Under the pieces are notes generated by a model. It was given only the letters and a program-made list of their open reading frames with translations, was not told the origin of the DNA and searched no databases. Positions 10,776 through 23,157 of a stretch of DNA of 64,000 nt are shown here, piece after piece. The stretch lies in contig NC_085108.1 of assembly GCF_030269925.1 (NCBI RefSeq), forward strand, positions 6,324,001-6,388,000, read 5' to 3'. A program made the position numbers and the translations under genes. This DNA is from Bombyx mori. Its lineage: Eukaryota; Arthropoda; Insecta; Lepidoptera; Bombycidae. Position 1 is the first letter of the stretch. Each line of letters opens with the position of its first letter.

Positions 10776-10874
10776 TAAGTTCGGTGTAAAAACTCGCCAT
10801 TAACTTTATTAATTATGGCAATAGGAACGGTGAAGGTAGACAAACAAGTTACTCATATAATCAGATCGGGTTGC

Positions 10875-10890
10875 AGCCCTTAAAAGGGCT
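10875..10890 (-). terminator. Histone 3' stem-loop of H3
   Basis: On the minus strand AGCCCT-TTTA-AGGGCT forms a perfect six-pair stem with a four-base loop. Confidence 0.88.
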
Positions 10891-10968
10891 TTGTCTATAT
10901 ATCCTACTCTATTTCTTCGTGCTCTTACTTCTCAGTCTATTCTCTTCTTGATTTGTGCTTCTTTAAGC

Positions 10969-11454
<486 letters not shown>

Positions 11455-11903
11455 TTATTTGCCCCCCCCCCTCTTTAATTATTTTTGTCCATATTGGGGG
11501 TAAATACTGATGTTCGACACGAAATAAATATATTTGGAGGTACTTAATAATAATATAACACTTTATTTAACACCATATGTACGGAGTAAACATATAAAAC
11601 AAATAATAGTCGGTGATATAAATTGGCGCCCTTATCGCTGATAGCGATCTCTTCCAGGCAACCTTGCAGGGAGAGGAATAAGCGAACTGGACGGTGCTAT
11701 ATCTTAATAAACTCACATAAAAATATATACTTATATACACATGTGAAAAATAAATACAATATAAGATAGACTTACATACGATTAAATACAAATAAATACT
11801 AAAAATATGCAAGTAAATAACAAAATAAGTAGCAACTTGTACATTTATATCGTAATTAATAATACCTACTGAAGTAAATTTTTCTTATTGTTTTTTATTT
11901 TTA

Positions 11904-12112
11904 TTGCATAGATGGGTGGACGAGCTCACAGCCCATCTGGTGTCAACTGGTTACTGGAGCCCACCCACCTTGAGATATAAGCTGTGAGGTCTCAGTATAG
12001 TGACGAACGGCTGCCCCGACCTTCAAACCGAAACGCATTACTGCTTTACGGCAGAAATAGGCAGGGTGGTGGTACCTACCCGCGCGGACTCACAAGATGT
12101 CCTACCACCAGT
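11904..12112 (-). mobile_element. Bm1-like SINE, truncated
   Basis: The minus strand shows the CTGGTGGTAGGACATC start and the gcaat tail. A middle part around the acaacgtaaatgcg site is missing. Confidence 0.75.
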
Positions 12113-12145
12113 GAAAACAGTTAGTTAATTGTAACATTTGTGGTA

Positions 12146-12235
12146 GGCAGCGGCTTGGCTCTGCCCCTAGCATTGCTGAAATCCATGGGCGACGATAACC
12201 ACTCACCATCAGGTGGGCAGTAAGCTCGCTTGGAT
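12146..12235 (+). repeat. LINE 3' tail fragment (gtaggcagcggc family)
   Basis: It matches the 3' untranslated tail of the LINE at 31588-33083 from GTAGGCAGCGGCTTGGCTCT on. It is 5'-truncated. Confidence 0.7.
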
Positions 12236-12756
12236 TGTCAAAGTTACATTAAACATTTAGGTATTCGAAATCGAAAGACACCAAAGTAACTTTTTTACAA
12301 AAAGTTTACAACACAAGACAAGGCACGTTCAGACCTCAAATACCAAACCAGTCGATCATTTAACAAACCAAATCAAATCAAATCAAAAAAAAATTATTCA
12401 ACATAAATGAAAATACATACTTGTTGAACGTCAAAAGAACTACCGCCAATTCACAAGAACTAGCCTCCGTCCTGAGAAGAACTGGCAAGAAACTAAGTGG
12501 GCATGTTTTTTTTTTTTTTTTTGATAATTTTTTTAATATTAGATTTTTTTTAAATATTCATTGTCATCAGACATTCATTCAACAACTACGTGATTCGTAT
12601 CAAAACCTCACAAATTACACGATAAGTAAACACGATATTTTTATATTTAACAAAAACTTTCAAGAAAGCTTCGTGAGGAAATGTTTTTATCTATACATAT
12701 AAATAAAATTAGAGTGTCTGTTTGTAGTATTGAAATAAGTGCTTTTTACTACATGC

Positions 12757-13020
12757 ATATCGACGCTTGAAAGGCAAATGTCACTAAGCGACAATAACTG
12801 CTTTGTACATAAAGGATAGGCAATAACCATATTCGATGCGCAAAAACTATATATTTCTAGGTCTATTAAAATCATTTCTATCCTACAGCTACTAGCTACA
12901 TTCTACTACAGCTAGATTCGTTAAAATAAATTTTTTTTTCAGGTATTTCAACTTTATATTAGTCTACTGTAAAGTTCACGCATTGTCGCTTAGTCACGTT
13001 TGCCTTTCAAGCGTCGATAT
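12757..13020. mobile_element. MITE family M1, copy 3
   Basis: ATATCGACGCTTGAAAGGCA and its reverse complement close the element on both sides. Its middle is reversed relative to copies 1 and 2. Confidence 0.75.
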
Positions 13021-13024
13021 GAAT

Positions 13025-13302
13025 ATATATACGGTACATACACCAAAATAGCATTGTTTACAATTTTTGTCTGTCTGTTTGTTCCAGATAATCTCTGGAA
13101 CGGCTGGACCGATTTTGATGAGATTTTCACTATTAGGTAGCTGATAATATAAGGAGTAACTTAGGCTTTAGGGAGTAGCTTTTTTAGACTAGCTTCGCCC
13201 CGCGGCGTCGCAGTTATTGTCGTACCGCGCGCAACATGGCGGGAGTCGCCTATCAATAATAAAATTTAATGTTTCCGAAGCGAAGCGAGGGCGGGTCGCT
13301 AG
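13025..13302 (+). mobile_element. Helitron-like element, family B
   Basis: It contains CTGGAACGGCTGGACCGATT and ends GAGGGCGGGTCGCTAG before T. The start is not certain. The same 3' end is found at 47051. Confidence 0.5.
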
Positions 13303-13580
13303 TTATAAATATAATGCTGACTCGATTGAATATTATTTTACTACTATATTTCTATTACTAAATTTATAAATAATTTATGATAAAAAAGAAGTATTTTGAT
13401 GTGGTCTCACCATTTATCTTTGGATATGTGGTCTTTGTTCGATGGGCGATATAGTTTGTCGATTTCAATAAATAAATAAAACTCCAATAGCCTCGACAAA
13501 AAAAAAACTCCAAGACCAAAAAAAAGAATCTGAAAAATTTATTAATTATTTTTTCAGGTTTTTCAATACAGATAAAATGC

Positions 13581-13596
13581 GGCCCTGAAAAGGGCC
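13581..13596 (-). terminator. Histone 3' stem-loop of H4
   Basis: On the minus strand GGCCCT-TTTC-AGGGCC forms a perfect six-pair stem with the typical TTTC loop. Confidence 0.92.
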
Positions 13597-13666
13597 TTTG
13601 TCAGTAACGAGACAAAAAAAAACAACAGCAATAGATAAATTTATTTATTTAAAAAAAAAAATAGCT

Positions 13667-13999
<333 letters not shown>

Positions 14000-14116
14000 T
14001 CAAACCGTAATGGCGTCAAACTATACACGCCGCCAGAATTTATATTGACTGTTAGTGTTTTCATTTATTTATTATGAAGGTAGATTTTGTTTAGTGACTT
14101 GTCGTATTTACGAGTA

Positions 14117-14528
14117 CTAGTGATCCCGCAGTAGTCGAAATTCGACTATAATTAATTGAAATTGTAAGTTTGTACATTATTATGATTGTATTTTATACTT
14201 CTATAATCACTAATTTCGCCAAGACTACACTGTAAAAAATATTAACAAAGACAAACAATATTTAATCTATTCTCAATTTGACAACAGACGTCAAGAACAA
14301 AAGTTTGACAATAAATAGTATGCATGCGTGTGTGCGTCAAATACATGGTATGTAGTGTGTGTAATGTTTTCTTTATCGATTTAATGTATCTTTTATGCAT
14401 TATTTTAAAAAAATATTAGCATTGTGCACTTCTTCTCTATATTCTCTATAAGTGTGGAAATTTTCATACTCCTCCGTCCGCGCAATTTTCGTAAAAAGGG
14501 ATACAAAGTTTTTGCTTCACGTATTAAT
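14117..14528 (-). mobile_element. Helitron family A copy
   Basis: On the minus strand the hairpin TAGTCGAATTTCGACTA precedes CTAG. The 5' end is shortened (ATTAATACGTG). The 9-mer tttacgagt is found at both sides. Confidence 0.7.
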
Positions 14529-15143
14529 TTTACGAGTGTTAGCGTTTTTAGAGCTCAGTTTAATTATTGTATGTGAAATAATAGAATAGCTATCTGTTTT
14601 TATTTTGCGCTAAAATTGCTTGCCTCCAGAATCTTATAGGAGGATAATTGCGATTTAAATTTTCAATACCGAAAATTCTAATAATGTACAGTACTGACAT
14701 TGTGTTTTTTTTTCTATATCGTGGAAGGGATATCGTCTCGTTCTTCAATTGTTTTAAATTTTAAATTTCATTTAGTTGTACTAAATGATTCAACGGACTC
14801 GCGGTCCCGTCATGGTCCCCGGTTACCATAGGCCATGAGGTCGAAATTTCAATTTTAATGTATATCTGTCTCAATTTATTTATTTATTTATTTAATTAGT
14901 CTACTTACAAATTAACAGTATAAACCAAAACATTTGTAAGGTATTAATAATTAGCTTAAGTAATTTCTAACAACAACAATAAATCGCTGCAAACCATCAT
15001 GGAATATATCCATTTCCGGAGCATAGGCTAGCAAGCCATTGAGTAGCGAGACAGCACGATGCGTCGGGGAGTTAGCGGTGTGCTGCGTCAAGCGCGAATG
15101 CAAGTCTGTTTCGCGACAGTAATACATACGGAATAGTTAATTA
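14529..15143. other. AT-rich stretch without recognised gene
   Basis: It holds a weak trace of an old repeat near 14780-14850 (gtccccggttaccataggcc). Nothing else is recognised. Confidence 0.5.
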
Positions 15144-15380
15144 CTGGTGGTAGGACCTCTTGTGAGTCCGCACGGGTACCACCGCCCTGCCTATTTCTGC
15201 CGTGAAGCAGTAATGCGTTTCGGCTTGAAGGGCGGGGCAGCCGTTGTAACTATACTGAGACCTTAGAACTAATATCTTAAGGAGGATGGCGCATTTACGT
15301 TGTAGATGTCTATGGGCTCCGGTAAACACTTAACATCGGGTGGGCTGTGAGCTCGTCCACCCATATAAGCAATAAAAAAA
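15144..15380 (+). mobile_element. Bm1-like SINE, 5'-truncated
   Basis: It runs from ctggtggtaggacctcttgt to ataagcaataaaaaaa. Confidence 0.82.
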
Positions 15381-15626
15381 ATCATTATTCAAATATAATA
15401 CAATCTACTAATAATGATGTATAGTGAGCCCGCACGGGTGGGCATCAATATCCAGTCTATTCTTTCACAAAGCCACCATGCAATGCCTCGTGCTTAAAGG
15501 TGCTCATATTAAGGTCTGATGACCACTAAACCAAATAGCGAAATAGTTCGCATACTGGTTTATTCATCAAACACGCAAAACACAAAATAATATTTCAACA
15601 CCCAACAATAGGATAGGTTTTTTAAG

Positions 15627-16040
15627 GGATTTTATGACCTGGTAACTAAGTCCTTTACATTATGTCTTATTTCAATTTATATTTTTATTTCTTATGAAAA
15701 ATGATAATATGGAATGAAATGAAATGAAGATGATTAATTTGAGACATTAACCAACTGGGACGAAATTAAATGAAATGAAATGAGATGAGCTGATAGGGGA
15801 TGAAATGTAATCTCAGTAAAATGGTGGTCATTTACTGAGACTTTTTCAGTGGACTTTTTGTAGGATCCCGAGAAGTTACGTCCAGCGGCTTTGTTTTATT
15901 TTCCCACATTTGTGTTATTTTCACAGATATTAAACAGTTAATAAGTCACCGTTATTACACATTTAAATCTGAACAAACACTAAATAGACAAAATAAAACA
16001 AATCACACAACTTCACTTGTCGCGTTACCGCCAAAAAGTC
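15627..16040. mobile_element. Family H repeat, upstream of H2B
   Basis: It runs from gggattttatgacctggtaa through an AAATG-rich tract to cgcgttaccgccaaaaagtc. Copies are at 44941-45207 and 62262-62660. It ends only about 130 bp before the H2B TATA box. Confidence 0.65.
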
Positions 16041-16167
16041 GCCCGACAATACCGTATCGAATACTAAAAATACCCTCAAAATCAATAAATAAACGTTCCA
16101 GATCGTGATTGGTGCTAAAAAAAACTCCACGATAATAGCACACGTCGTAAAATGAACACAAGATAAA

Positions 16168-16179
16168 ATTATAAAAAGG
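16168..16179 (+). promoter_or_regulatory. TATA box of the H2B gene
   Basis: ATTATAAAAAGG lies about 55-65 bp upstream of the chosen ATG. Confidence 0.6.
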
Positions 16180-16232
16180 TGACATTTTAAAACGTCACGC
16201 AAGTGAAAAAAAAAAAAAACAACAACAACAAA

Positions 16233-16643
16233 ATGGCGCCAACGAAAGTACCCAAGAAACCTTTGAAGTCTATGGAGAAGGTCGTGGACAAGCCGATATC
16301 GAAAACGAAAAAAATCAAAAAAAAAAAGAACTATCAAAGCTTCTCGATCTATCTTTACAAATTACTGAGGGCCGTCACGCAAGACAACCTGGGCATCTCG
16401 AGGAAGTCGATGTTGATCATGAATAACTTCGTTAACGATATGCTGGAGAAGATCGCCGTGGAAGCCGGAAGGCTGGTCGCCCACGGCAAGAAGAATACTC
16501 TGGGCAGCAGAGAAATCCAATCTGCCGTCAAGTTACTAGTACCGGGAGAGCTGGCCACACACGCCAACTCCGAGGGCATGAAGGCCATAAGCATGTACCA
16601 TTTGAGCAAAAAGAAAGACTCCAAAAGCAACGACTCGGAATGA
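16233..16643 (+). CDS. Divergent histone H2B with C-terminal tail
   Basis: A core histone of 136 aa that dimerises with H2A. I start at MAPTKVPKKPLKSM; the ten codons upstream are lysine/asparagine runs from an A-rich leader. A long basic N-tail ends KTKKIKKKKNYQSFSIYLYK, the H2B repression-type basic patch and alpha-1 entry. Then come GISRKSMLIMNNFVNDMLEK and the conserved LGSREIQSAVKLLVPGELATHA. Compared with canonical H2B there is one extra residue in loop 1 (TQDNLGIS against PDTGIS). The usual YTSSK end is changed and extended to KKKDSKSNDSE. TATA (ATTATAAAAAGG) lies at 16168-16179, and a histone stem-loop lies 88 bp after the stop. It faces away from the other three histone genes. Confidence 0.93.
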   Translation: MAPTKVPKKPLKSMEKVVDKPISKTKKIKKKKNYQSFSIYLYKLLRAVTQDNLGISRKSMLIMNNFVNDMLEKIAVEAGRLVAHGKKNTLGSREIQSAVKLLVPGELATHANSEGMKAISMYHLSKKKDSKSNDSE

Positions 16644-16731
16644 TTGATGACAATTAAAATTTATATTTAAAAAAAAAGCAAAGGAAATCAGTTTAATTTT
16701 TATTTTTATTAATTGAGATATTTCGGAACAT

Positions 16732-16747
16732 GGTCCTTTTCGGGACC
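16732..16747 (+). terminator. Histone 3' stem-loop of H2B
   Basis: GGTCCT-TTTC-GGGACC has a six-pair stem with one T-G pair and the usual TTTC loop. Confidence 0.85.
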
Positions 16748-16819
16748 GAAACATTTTCAATAATAAATAAATAATAGTTTAAAAAAGAAACTAAAAAAAA
16801 ACGCTTTTATAGAAAATCC

Positions 16820-17058
16820 AACTAAAAAATTGAAAATAAATTTTAATAAATTTGAATTAAAAATTGTGTAAAAAGCGTAGGGTGCTTTTCAGGATATCAT
16901 CAAAATAACCCTTCTACTCATATATGTTCATAAAATAATTATAACTACTGATGATACCATGCAACCCACGCTTTTTTTTACAATTAAATCATTTCTTATT
17001 ACACTATTTTTAATTAAAATTAATTAAAATTTATTTTCTATTTTTTAATTTTTTCAAT
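16820..17058. repeat. AT-rich inverted repeat downstream of H2B
   Basis: AAAATAAATTTTAAT with the following bases, and aaaagcgtagggtgc, at the left reappear inverted at the right (caacccacgc, then attaaaatttattttc). It looks like a MITE or foldback element. Confidence 0.5.
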
Positions 17059-17430
17059 TTCAATGTTTTCAAATTATTTATTTATTTTTGTATTGTCGTC
17101 GCCCCTTAATAAGTATGCCAAATTTCGAGTTAATCCGATGTTGTGAAGGGTGTCAAAATCATGTTCAAAGATTCCGCTACATACTAACATACGTCTGAAG
17201 CTAATAAGAGCGTATTAAAAAAAAAAACGTCTTAGAATTATGTACAGTATTTTTTATTGATTTACCTACATAAGTATACGTACGTCGAGCTATTTCGCTC
17301 TTTTACTTATTTAATGGCAATAGGTACCAGGCAGTGGTGATACTGCTACATGGCAGAAATAATCTAAATTTTAGCACATAATTAATATGGAATTCAATAA
17401 ATGCGCAACACACTAATATAACTACTACTA

Positions 17431-17540
17431 CAAGGTGTGTGGCGCATTTACGTTGTAAATGTCTATGGGCTCCAGTAACCACTTAACACCAGGTGGGCTG
17501 TGAGCTCGTCCACACATCTAAGCAATAAAAAAAAAAAAAA
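17431..17540 (+). mobile_element. Bm1-like SINE, 3' part
   Basis: Only the last 110 bp, from ggtgtgtggcgcatttacg to the A tail. Confidence 0.75.
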
Positions 17541-17694
17541 AATCTTCCACCTACCTACTTAGTTTAAAACATTGATAAGTAGATCTACATTTTGCGGGTT
17601 ATGTTTTTGTAACTACACTAATATTTTTATTGATCATACTTGAATTAGATGCTGTTTCATCTTATCCATGCCCTTGTACTGCATTTTTTTTATT

Positions 17695-17925
17695 TATTGC
17701 TTAGATGGACGAGCTCATGTTCCACTTGGTGTCACGTGGTTATTAAAGCCCATAGACATCTACAACGTAAATGCGCCACCCGCCTTGAGATATAAGTTCT
17801 AAGATCTCAGTATAGCTACAACGGCTGTCCCACCCTTCAAACCGAAACGCATTACTGCTTCACGGCAGAGGTAGGTAGATGGTACCTACCCGTGCGGACT
17901 CTCAAGACATCCTACCACCAGTAGA
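17695..17925 (-). mobile_element. Bm1-like SINE, truncated
   Basis: The minus strand reads CTGGTGGTAGGATGTC to the AAGCAATAAA tail. Confidence 0.8.
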
Positions 17926-18686
17926 TGTGAGGTCACTCCAGCAACTCCTCTATTCCCACTCAGACCTATCAGATGTCATCTCCCATTCGTTCTCTTCTCT
18001 CCTAGAAGTCAATCAATCAATCGCAGAGTCAATCCAAGCCTTTTTAGAACGCCCTCTCCTGACATTACCCTATACTATCATACCCGGGGTCTATGTTTTC
18101 TAATCGTTTATAATTAAACTCGCTGTGTCTTAATATAAGTGGCTACAAATTACCAAAAAAAGGTCAGAGGGGGGCATCACGATGCTCAACAATAAGCGAT
18201 CCACTGAAGGAGGAGGATGAGGGATGTGTCTTAACAACAAAATGTAGCAAGATTTTAGTTTAAAAATAAAAACAAGATAAAAAAACCTGTGGCACTCGGG
18301 GACTGCCGCGTTAAAACTATTTTTTATCAACTTATGCAATTATAATTAGACAATAATAATTTAATATTAAAACAATAATAAAATAAGACAACGCTATATT
18401 TACAAACATTAGAAAAGCAAAACATTAACTGTCCCCTTCAAACTCATAAGCTAGACCGCGCGAGAGAGAGATGGGCAGGCTTTTCATGATGCGCATGCAG
18501 TGCGACGTCACGCCGCGCGCTTATTCACAAACACTACACAAGCGCAACGTGTGAATGTGTTGAACGCGAGCTACATTGTAGGCGGAGTGGGAGTGTTAGG
18601 TTTTAGTTTCGTTACGGTATTTCTTGATTCGGTCGCCGCGCTCAAAGCCCGCGATAAAAGCTATGTGATAGCCTTAAAAAGGGTCT
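17926..18686. other. Unassigned stretch with a GC-rich core
   Basis: 18430-18660 is richer in GC and carries gcgataaaagctatg, which could be a promoter or part of an LTR. I see no convincing coding frame. Confidence 0.4.
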
Positions 18687-21600
18687 TCAAATTTTAATTC
18701 CGAAACCCTTAAGAAGTGATTTCAGAATAAGCACAGCGGCCCAAGCGATGAGGCTGCTGACGCACACACAGCAGCAGATGACGAGGAGAAGCAGTTCGTG
18801 GTTTAGATAGTCCAGGAGGCGCATGTTTGCGGCCGGCGCGCGCATGTGGGCGGCGCCCCCGTGCCGCAGCAGGCGCTCCGTCCACCAGGCCACGCGCTGC
18901 GCCGGGGACAGCCGGACGTCGCTCACCAGTCCACGGAATCTCAACACGCTACTCCGGTACCTGGAGCATCACATTCACACTCAGACTGTACAGGCTGCTG
19001 GTTTAGTATCAGACACATCGGGTCCACTATTTTAGATGTATTTTATTAGAACTAGTGGTCTCGCAGTAGTCGAAATTCGACTATAATTAATTGAAATTAT
19101 AAGTTTGTACACTATTATGGTTCTATTGTCAAAGGCTAGATATTAATTATACTTCTATAGTCATAGATTGCGCCAATACTACACTTTAGACAAATAATAT
19201 TAAAGATAAACAATATTAATCTATTCTCAATTTGACCACAGACTGTAATATTAAAGAAAAGAGTATGTATACATATGCGTGTGTGTGTCAAATACATGGT
19301 AGTGTGTGTAATATTTTCTTTATTGCTTTAATGATTTTTTTATGGATAATTTATAAAAATATTAGTATTCTGCACTCCTACTCTATATTCTCTATAAGTG
19401 TGAGAAATTTCATACTCCTCCGTCCGCGCAATTTTCGTAAAAAGGGGTACAAAGTTTTTGCTTCACGTATTAATAACGTAAATACATATAAATCTCAGCT
19501 ACAGTTCCTCTCTGTAATTAAAGTTTAGAAACATAAACTTAACAATTCACCAACTTATCATTCTCTATGACTTCCACAATGGCCGCTTTGAACTCCTCAG
19601 CAGTAACGGTTTCCGCATCCAGATACACCCCCATGCCGTGGTGAACGTAATTGTCCACGTTCAGCCATTGGTCAGCCAGGAATGGTATCCCGATCAGAGG
19701 TTTCCCGCATTCTATAGCCTCTTCTGACGTCTGCAGCCCTCCCTGGGTTATCACCAGCTTCACGTTCGGATGTCCTGGGTAATAAAGGGGCTTTACAAAT
19801 TACTTTATTGACCAGAGGTGACCAGGTCGAGCGCACTGGAGTAACTACTGTCGCAGTCTTCAGACAAGAAGGCGTGTTTGCGGTAGTACTAGACAAAACT
19901 GCTTCAGTAATGTAAATGATCCTTTAGTTAGGCGGAACTAGGCATTAGGTAGAAAATCAGACAAGAAAGTGAATATACAGGTGCCTACAGAGATCGGAAG
20001 CCGCTTCTAGAATATAGTAGTCTTCTAGGCCTTAGGATGAAGTTTGAACAAATATCTCAAAGCTGTTGTTGCTTAAATGTGTGGAAGAGCTCATGGCTCA
20101 CCTGGTATTAAGTGGTTACTGGAGCCCATAGACATCTACAACGTAAATTCCGTCACCCACCTTGAGACATGAGTTGTAAGGTCTCAGTATAGTTACAACG
20201 GTTGTCCCGCCCTTCAAACCGAAACGCATTATTACTTCACGGCAGAAATAGGCAGGGTAGTGATACTTACCCGTGCGGACTCACAAGAATTCCTACCACC
20301 AGGTAAAAGTATTCGCCCCATTTTTTCATGAATAATCAGAAAGATTTGGAGAGACGCCTGACGCTTTGCTTGAGAGCGGTTAAGTGCTGGATCCCAACAG
20401 GCGCTATCGGGGTCTGCACGCGCCGTCTCGTCTCCCACGAGCGATCAGTTCAATACGTGATTCAAACGAAGCACGACCACATATCGTTGTGTACAAATTA
20501 ACCCCTACCATTTCGTATTTAGAATCATTCGTAACATAAACAGAAGTACAACAAACCAAATCTGGTTTTATTCATATAAGTTAAGTTAAACCTTCACTCG
20601 ACATTACTCTCAAGCAACTAGACACTCACTGAAGACATCAGCCTGCGGGAACCATCGCCCGGTCCTCACGTTCTCCGGCATCCCCTCCACCACGTCGAGA
20701 TCCCACTTCCACAGCACCTTGTACGGCAGCTCACGGAACACGCTCGCGAACATCCGCGTCAGCTGACGAGGCAGCTTCGAAGGAGGAACGTTTGTGCCGA
20801 AGCTCATGTAGATCACGCCGGTGTCAGATGAATCCAAATACGATTGGAGATCCTGGAGGTAAAGACAGTTTATTAGCTCCGTGGGGGATATTGAAAGGTC
20901 CAGCATGCGTAGACTCGACTTTTCGTAGCATTTTGCACCACTATCGTATAATACGAGAGCTTTTATTAATACTATTATGAAGTGTTCGCCTGCGGTTCGC
21001 TGCTGAATAACCATTAAGGAACCGCTGAAGAGGACGAGGACTTGAAGAACATCAAATGAGTGATGAGTTCCGTATTCTCGGATTCAGGCTCTGCTTTCCC
21101 AGCGTCAAAGCGCCGCCAAAGCTATCTTCCGTCAGGAAGCCTAACCGGTGGGAACGACCATAACATAATTATAGGTCGTATGCTCGTCAGCCTTTACAAA
21201 TAAAACAAGACCACAAAACTCACCCTTGGCAATTCCTTCGCAGGATTACGATTGATATTCCCGATGTAATGAACGTTCTGCGGCAAAGGACGGTTATTGT
21301 CCCACAACGGGTTCAAGTTCAAGAGCATGGCGTCCACGTTCCTCCTTAAACTCCTAAGAGGAGGCGCATCATTGAAAATACCTTTTAAAATCTCATTCTC
21401 TTTGGCCTCGTTCGCATCGAAAGCCGTTTGCACGTGCAGATATCTAAGCATTTTGCTAATCCTTTCACGGGTCGTTAGGTCGTAGATCTTCTGATGAACT
21501 AACGAAGGGTGATAAGTCCAATGGTTGGGCAGGCCCATGGTTTCAGGGTTACCAGGAGCAGTGCCCATGGAACTGACCAGCAACACGGGAGCTTTGTACA

Positions 21601-22021
21601 GGTACGACCAGATCAATACCGGTCGGAACCAAGCCTCTAAAATTAGCAGATCGAATTGGGCATTACGTATCAATTTTTCAACAACTGCCGAACGTAGTTG
21701 CTCTGCAAATATCTTTGGTGTCGCCTCAAAGATGACCTTTACTTTGTCTTTCCCGTCTTTAGCTATTGAAAGTTCTTGGTTCCACATCGAGTAAGAGATC
21801 AGACCCACGTCTATTTCAGTGAGGTTCCGTGGGGTATCTCCCTTTGGATACGCTGGGTTCGTGGTTATAAATGTTACTTGATGGTTCTTAGTTAGCTCTT
21901 CGATTATCGGGCGGAAGATCAGTTGATGGCTGTATGACGGCGTGGGCACGACAATAAGAACCCTTGCCGTGCGCATGTGCGGCGCACAGAAGGCTAACGC
22001 TATGACCACCCTCAGGATCAT
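18687..22021 (-). CDS. UDP-glycosyltransferase UGT-A, intact, four exons
   Basis: A membrane enzyme that moves a sugar from a UDP-sugar to small lipophilic compounds, acting in the ER lumen. Exons are 22021-21224, 20852-20630, 19774-19555 and 18960-18687. The sum is 1515 nt, or 504 aa and a stop, with phases 0, 1 and 2 joining. The start at MILRVVIALAFCAPH gives a signal peptide. The upstream MKPQRET is not kept in frame in UGT-C. The catalytic His is in VPTPSYSHQL and the likely partner Asp in FDLLILEAWF. The donor-sugar signature runs from WFPQADVF to GIPFLADQ with ITQGGLQTSEEA. A C-terminal membrane anchor (LLLLVICCCVCVSSLIAW) and a short tail GFGIKI follow. Exon one lacks five residues that are present in UGT-B and UGT-C (near IYDGV). 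Intron 3 holds a Helitron, and intron 2 a SINE. Confidence 0.92.
19052..19473 (-). mobile_element. Helitron family A in UGT-A intron 3
   Basis: Same element and same junction as in UGT-C intron 3 (37698-38122), so it was inserted before the duplication. Confidence 0.75.
20073..20302 (-). mobile_element. Bm1-like SINE in UGT-A intron 2
   Basis: It matches the SINE at 36620-36840 in UGT-C in both place and flanks, so it is older than the duplication. Confidence 0.78.
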
Positions 22022-22228
22022 GGTGTACGTTTCGCGCTGTGGCTTCACCAGCCTTTGTTATCTACTAGACTGTTTTTGTTTATGTACCCACTACTATGTT
22101 AAATTCGAAATATATATTTGGATTACGCAATATCATGCGATGTGTATTTCCTTATTTTTTGCGAGTATTAAACATGACCCGAAAACCTGTATCCGAATCT
22201 TCGGAAACAATATAATGGCGATAAGATG

Positions 22229-22475
22229 ACTGGTGGTAGGACTTCTTGTGAGGCCGCGCGGGTGGGTACCACCACCCTGCCTATTTCTGCCGTGAAGCAG
22301 TAATGCGTTTCGGTCTGAAGGGTGGGGCAGCCGTTGTAACTATACTTGAGACCTTAGAACTTATATCTCAAGGTGGGTGGCGCATTTACGTTGTATGTTG
22401 TCTATGGACTCCAGTAACCAATTAACACCAGGTGAGCGGTGTGCTCGTCCACCCATCTAAGAAATAAAAAAATAA
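22229..22475 (+). mobile_element. Bm1-like SINE, 5'-truncated
   Basis: From gactggtggtaggacttctt to aagaaataaaaaaa, just upstream of UGT-A. Confidence 0.8.
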
Positions 22476-22599
22476 AAGAAACACGAGATTAACTCGTAAC
22501 AGTATTTTTGTTTTGTTTCACCACAATCGACGGGTATCACGATGAAGCATCCACCATCCACCAAGGGACATGCGGGACAAGTCTTTATTTTCTATACAG

Positions 22600-22690
22600 T
22601 AATGGTTGTGTCTTCAAACCGGAGGGCCGTGACTGCTTCGCGACAGAATAGACTGGATGGTGGTACCTACCCGGGCGGACACGACTTACC
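22600..22690 (-). repeat. Old SINE fragment
   Basis: A diverged match to the Bm1-like body (ggaTGGTGGTACCTACCC side). Confidence 0.4.
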
Positions 22691-22784
22691 TACCAGATGT
22701 TACGCAAATTAGAATTATTGCTGGTCTCGTATTTATGACATGATGTTGTTCGTTCATAGTTTAAGGCCCTTCGCATATATATAT

Positions 22785-23157
22785 TGATGCGCCGGTAAGA
22801 GTGACGCCATCTATCGCCGAATAGTCGAACGAATATCGAAGGATCTAGTAGCGCCTAGAACGCTCGAGAAGTACAACGCCATCTATTGACAGATAGCGGA
22901 AATTACTACTAGAGACGTGTGGAATATTCTCGATAATTCAAGGGATGAGTTATCGGCTATAAAAGCGTTGCAGAGATGGCACGCGGTCAATGAGTAATCG
23001 GAACTACTCGAAGCGAAACAGCAAACGGATCACCTGAAGCGAAGCGAAATAAGCGAATTGAGAATTTTAAAGTGTAGTGAAGTGTTCTAAGTGTTGAATA
23101 CAGTGTTAACTTGTAATTCGGTAGAATTTTATTTATCCCGAACCCCAGCGCGTAACA
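22785..23157 (+). mobile_element. Candidate solo LTR with ATAT duplication
   Basis: The 373-bp unit starts TGATGCGCCGG and ends GCGCGTAACA. ATAT is present on both sides (22781-22784 and 23158-23161). It holds ggctataaaagcg, a TATA box in a typical LTR promoter place. No internal region follows. Confidence 0.6.

Noticed and set aside
16003..16337. Phe/Leu-rich minus-strand frames upstream of H2B
   Set aside because: They are antisense of the family H repeat and of the lysine-rich H2B tail.
18655..18685. A possible fifth histone stem-loop (agccttaaaaagggtct)
   Set aside because: The two arms do not pair over six bases, and no histone frame lies nearby. No H1 gene was found in the window.
22022..22048. 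Upstream Met (MKPQRETYT) as start of UGT-A and UGT-B
   Set aside because: A two-base difference puts the same stretch out of frame in UGT-C, and the later Met gives a clean signal peptide.
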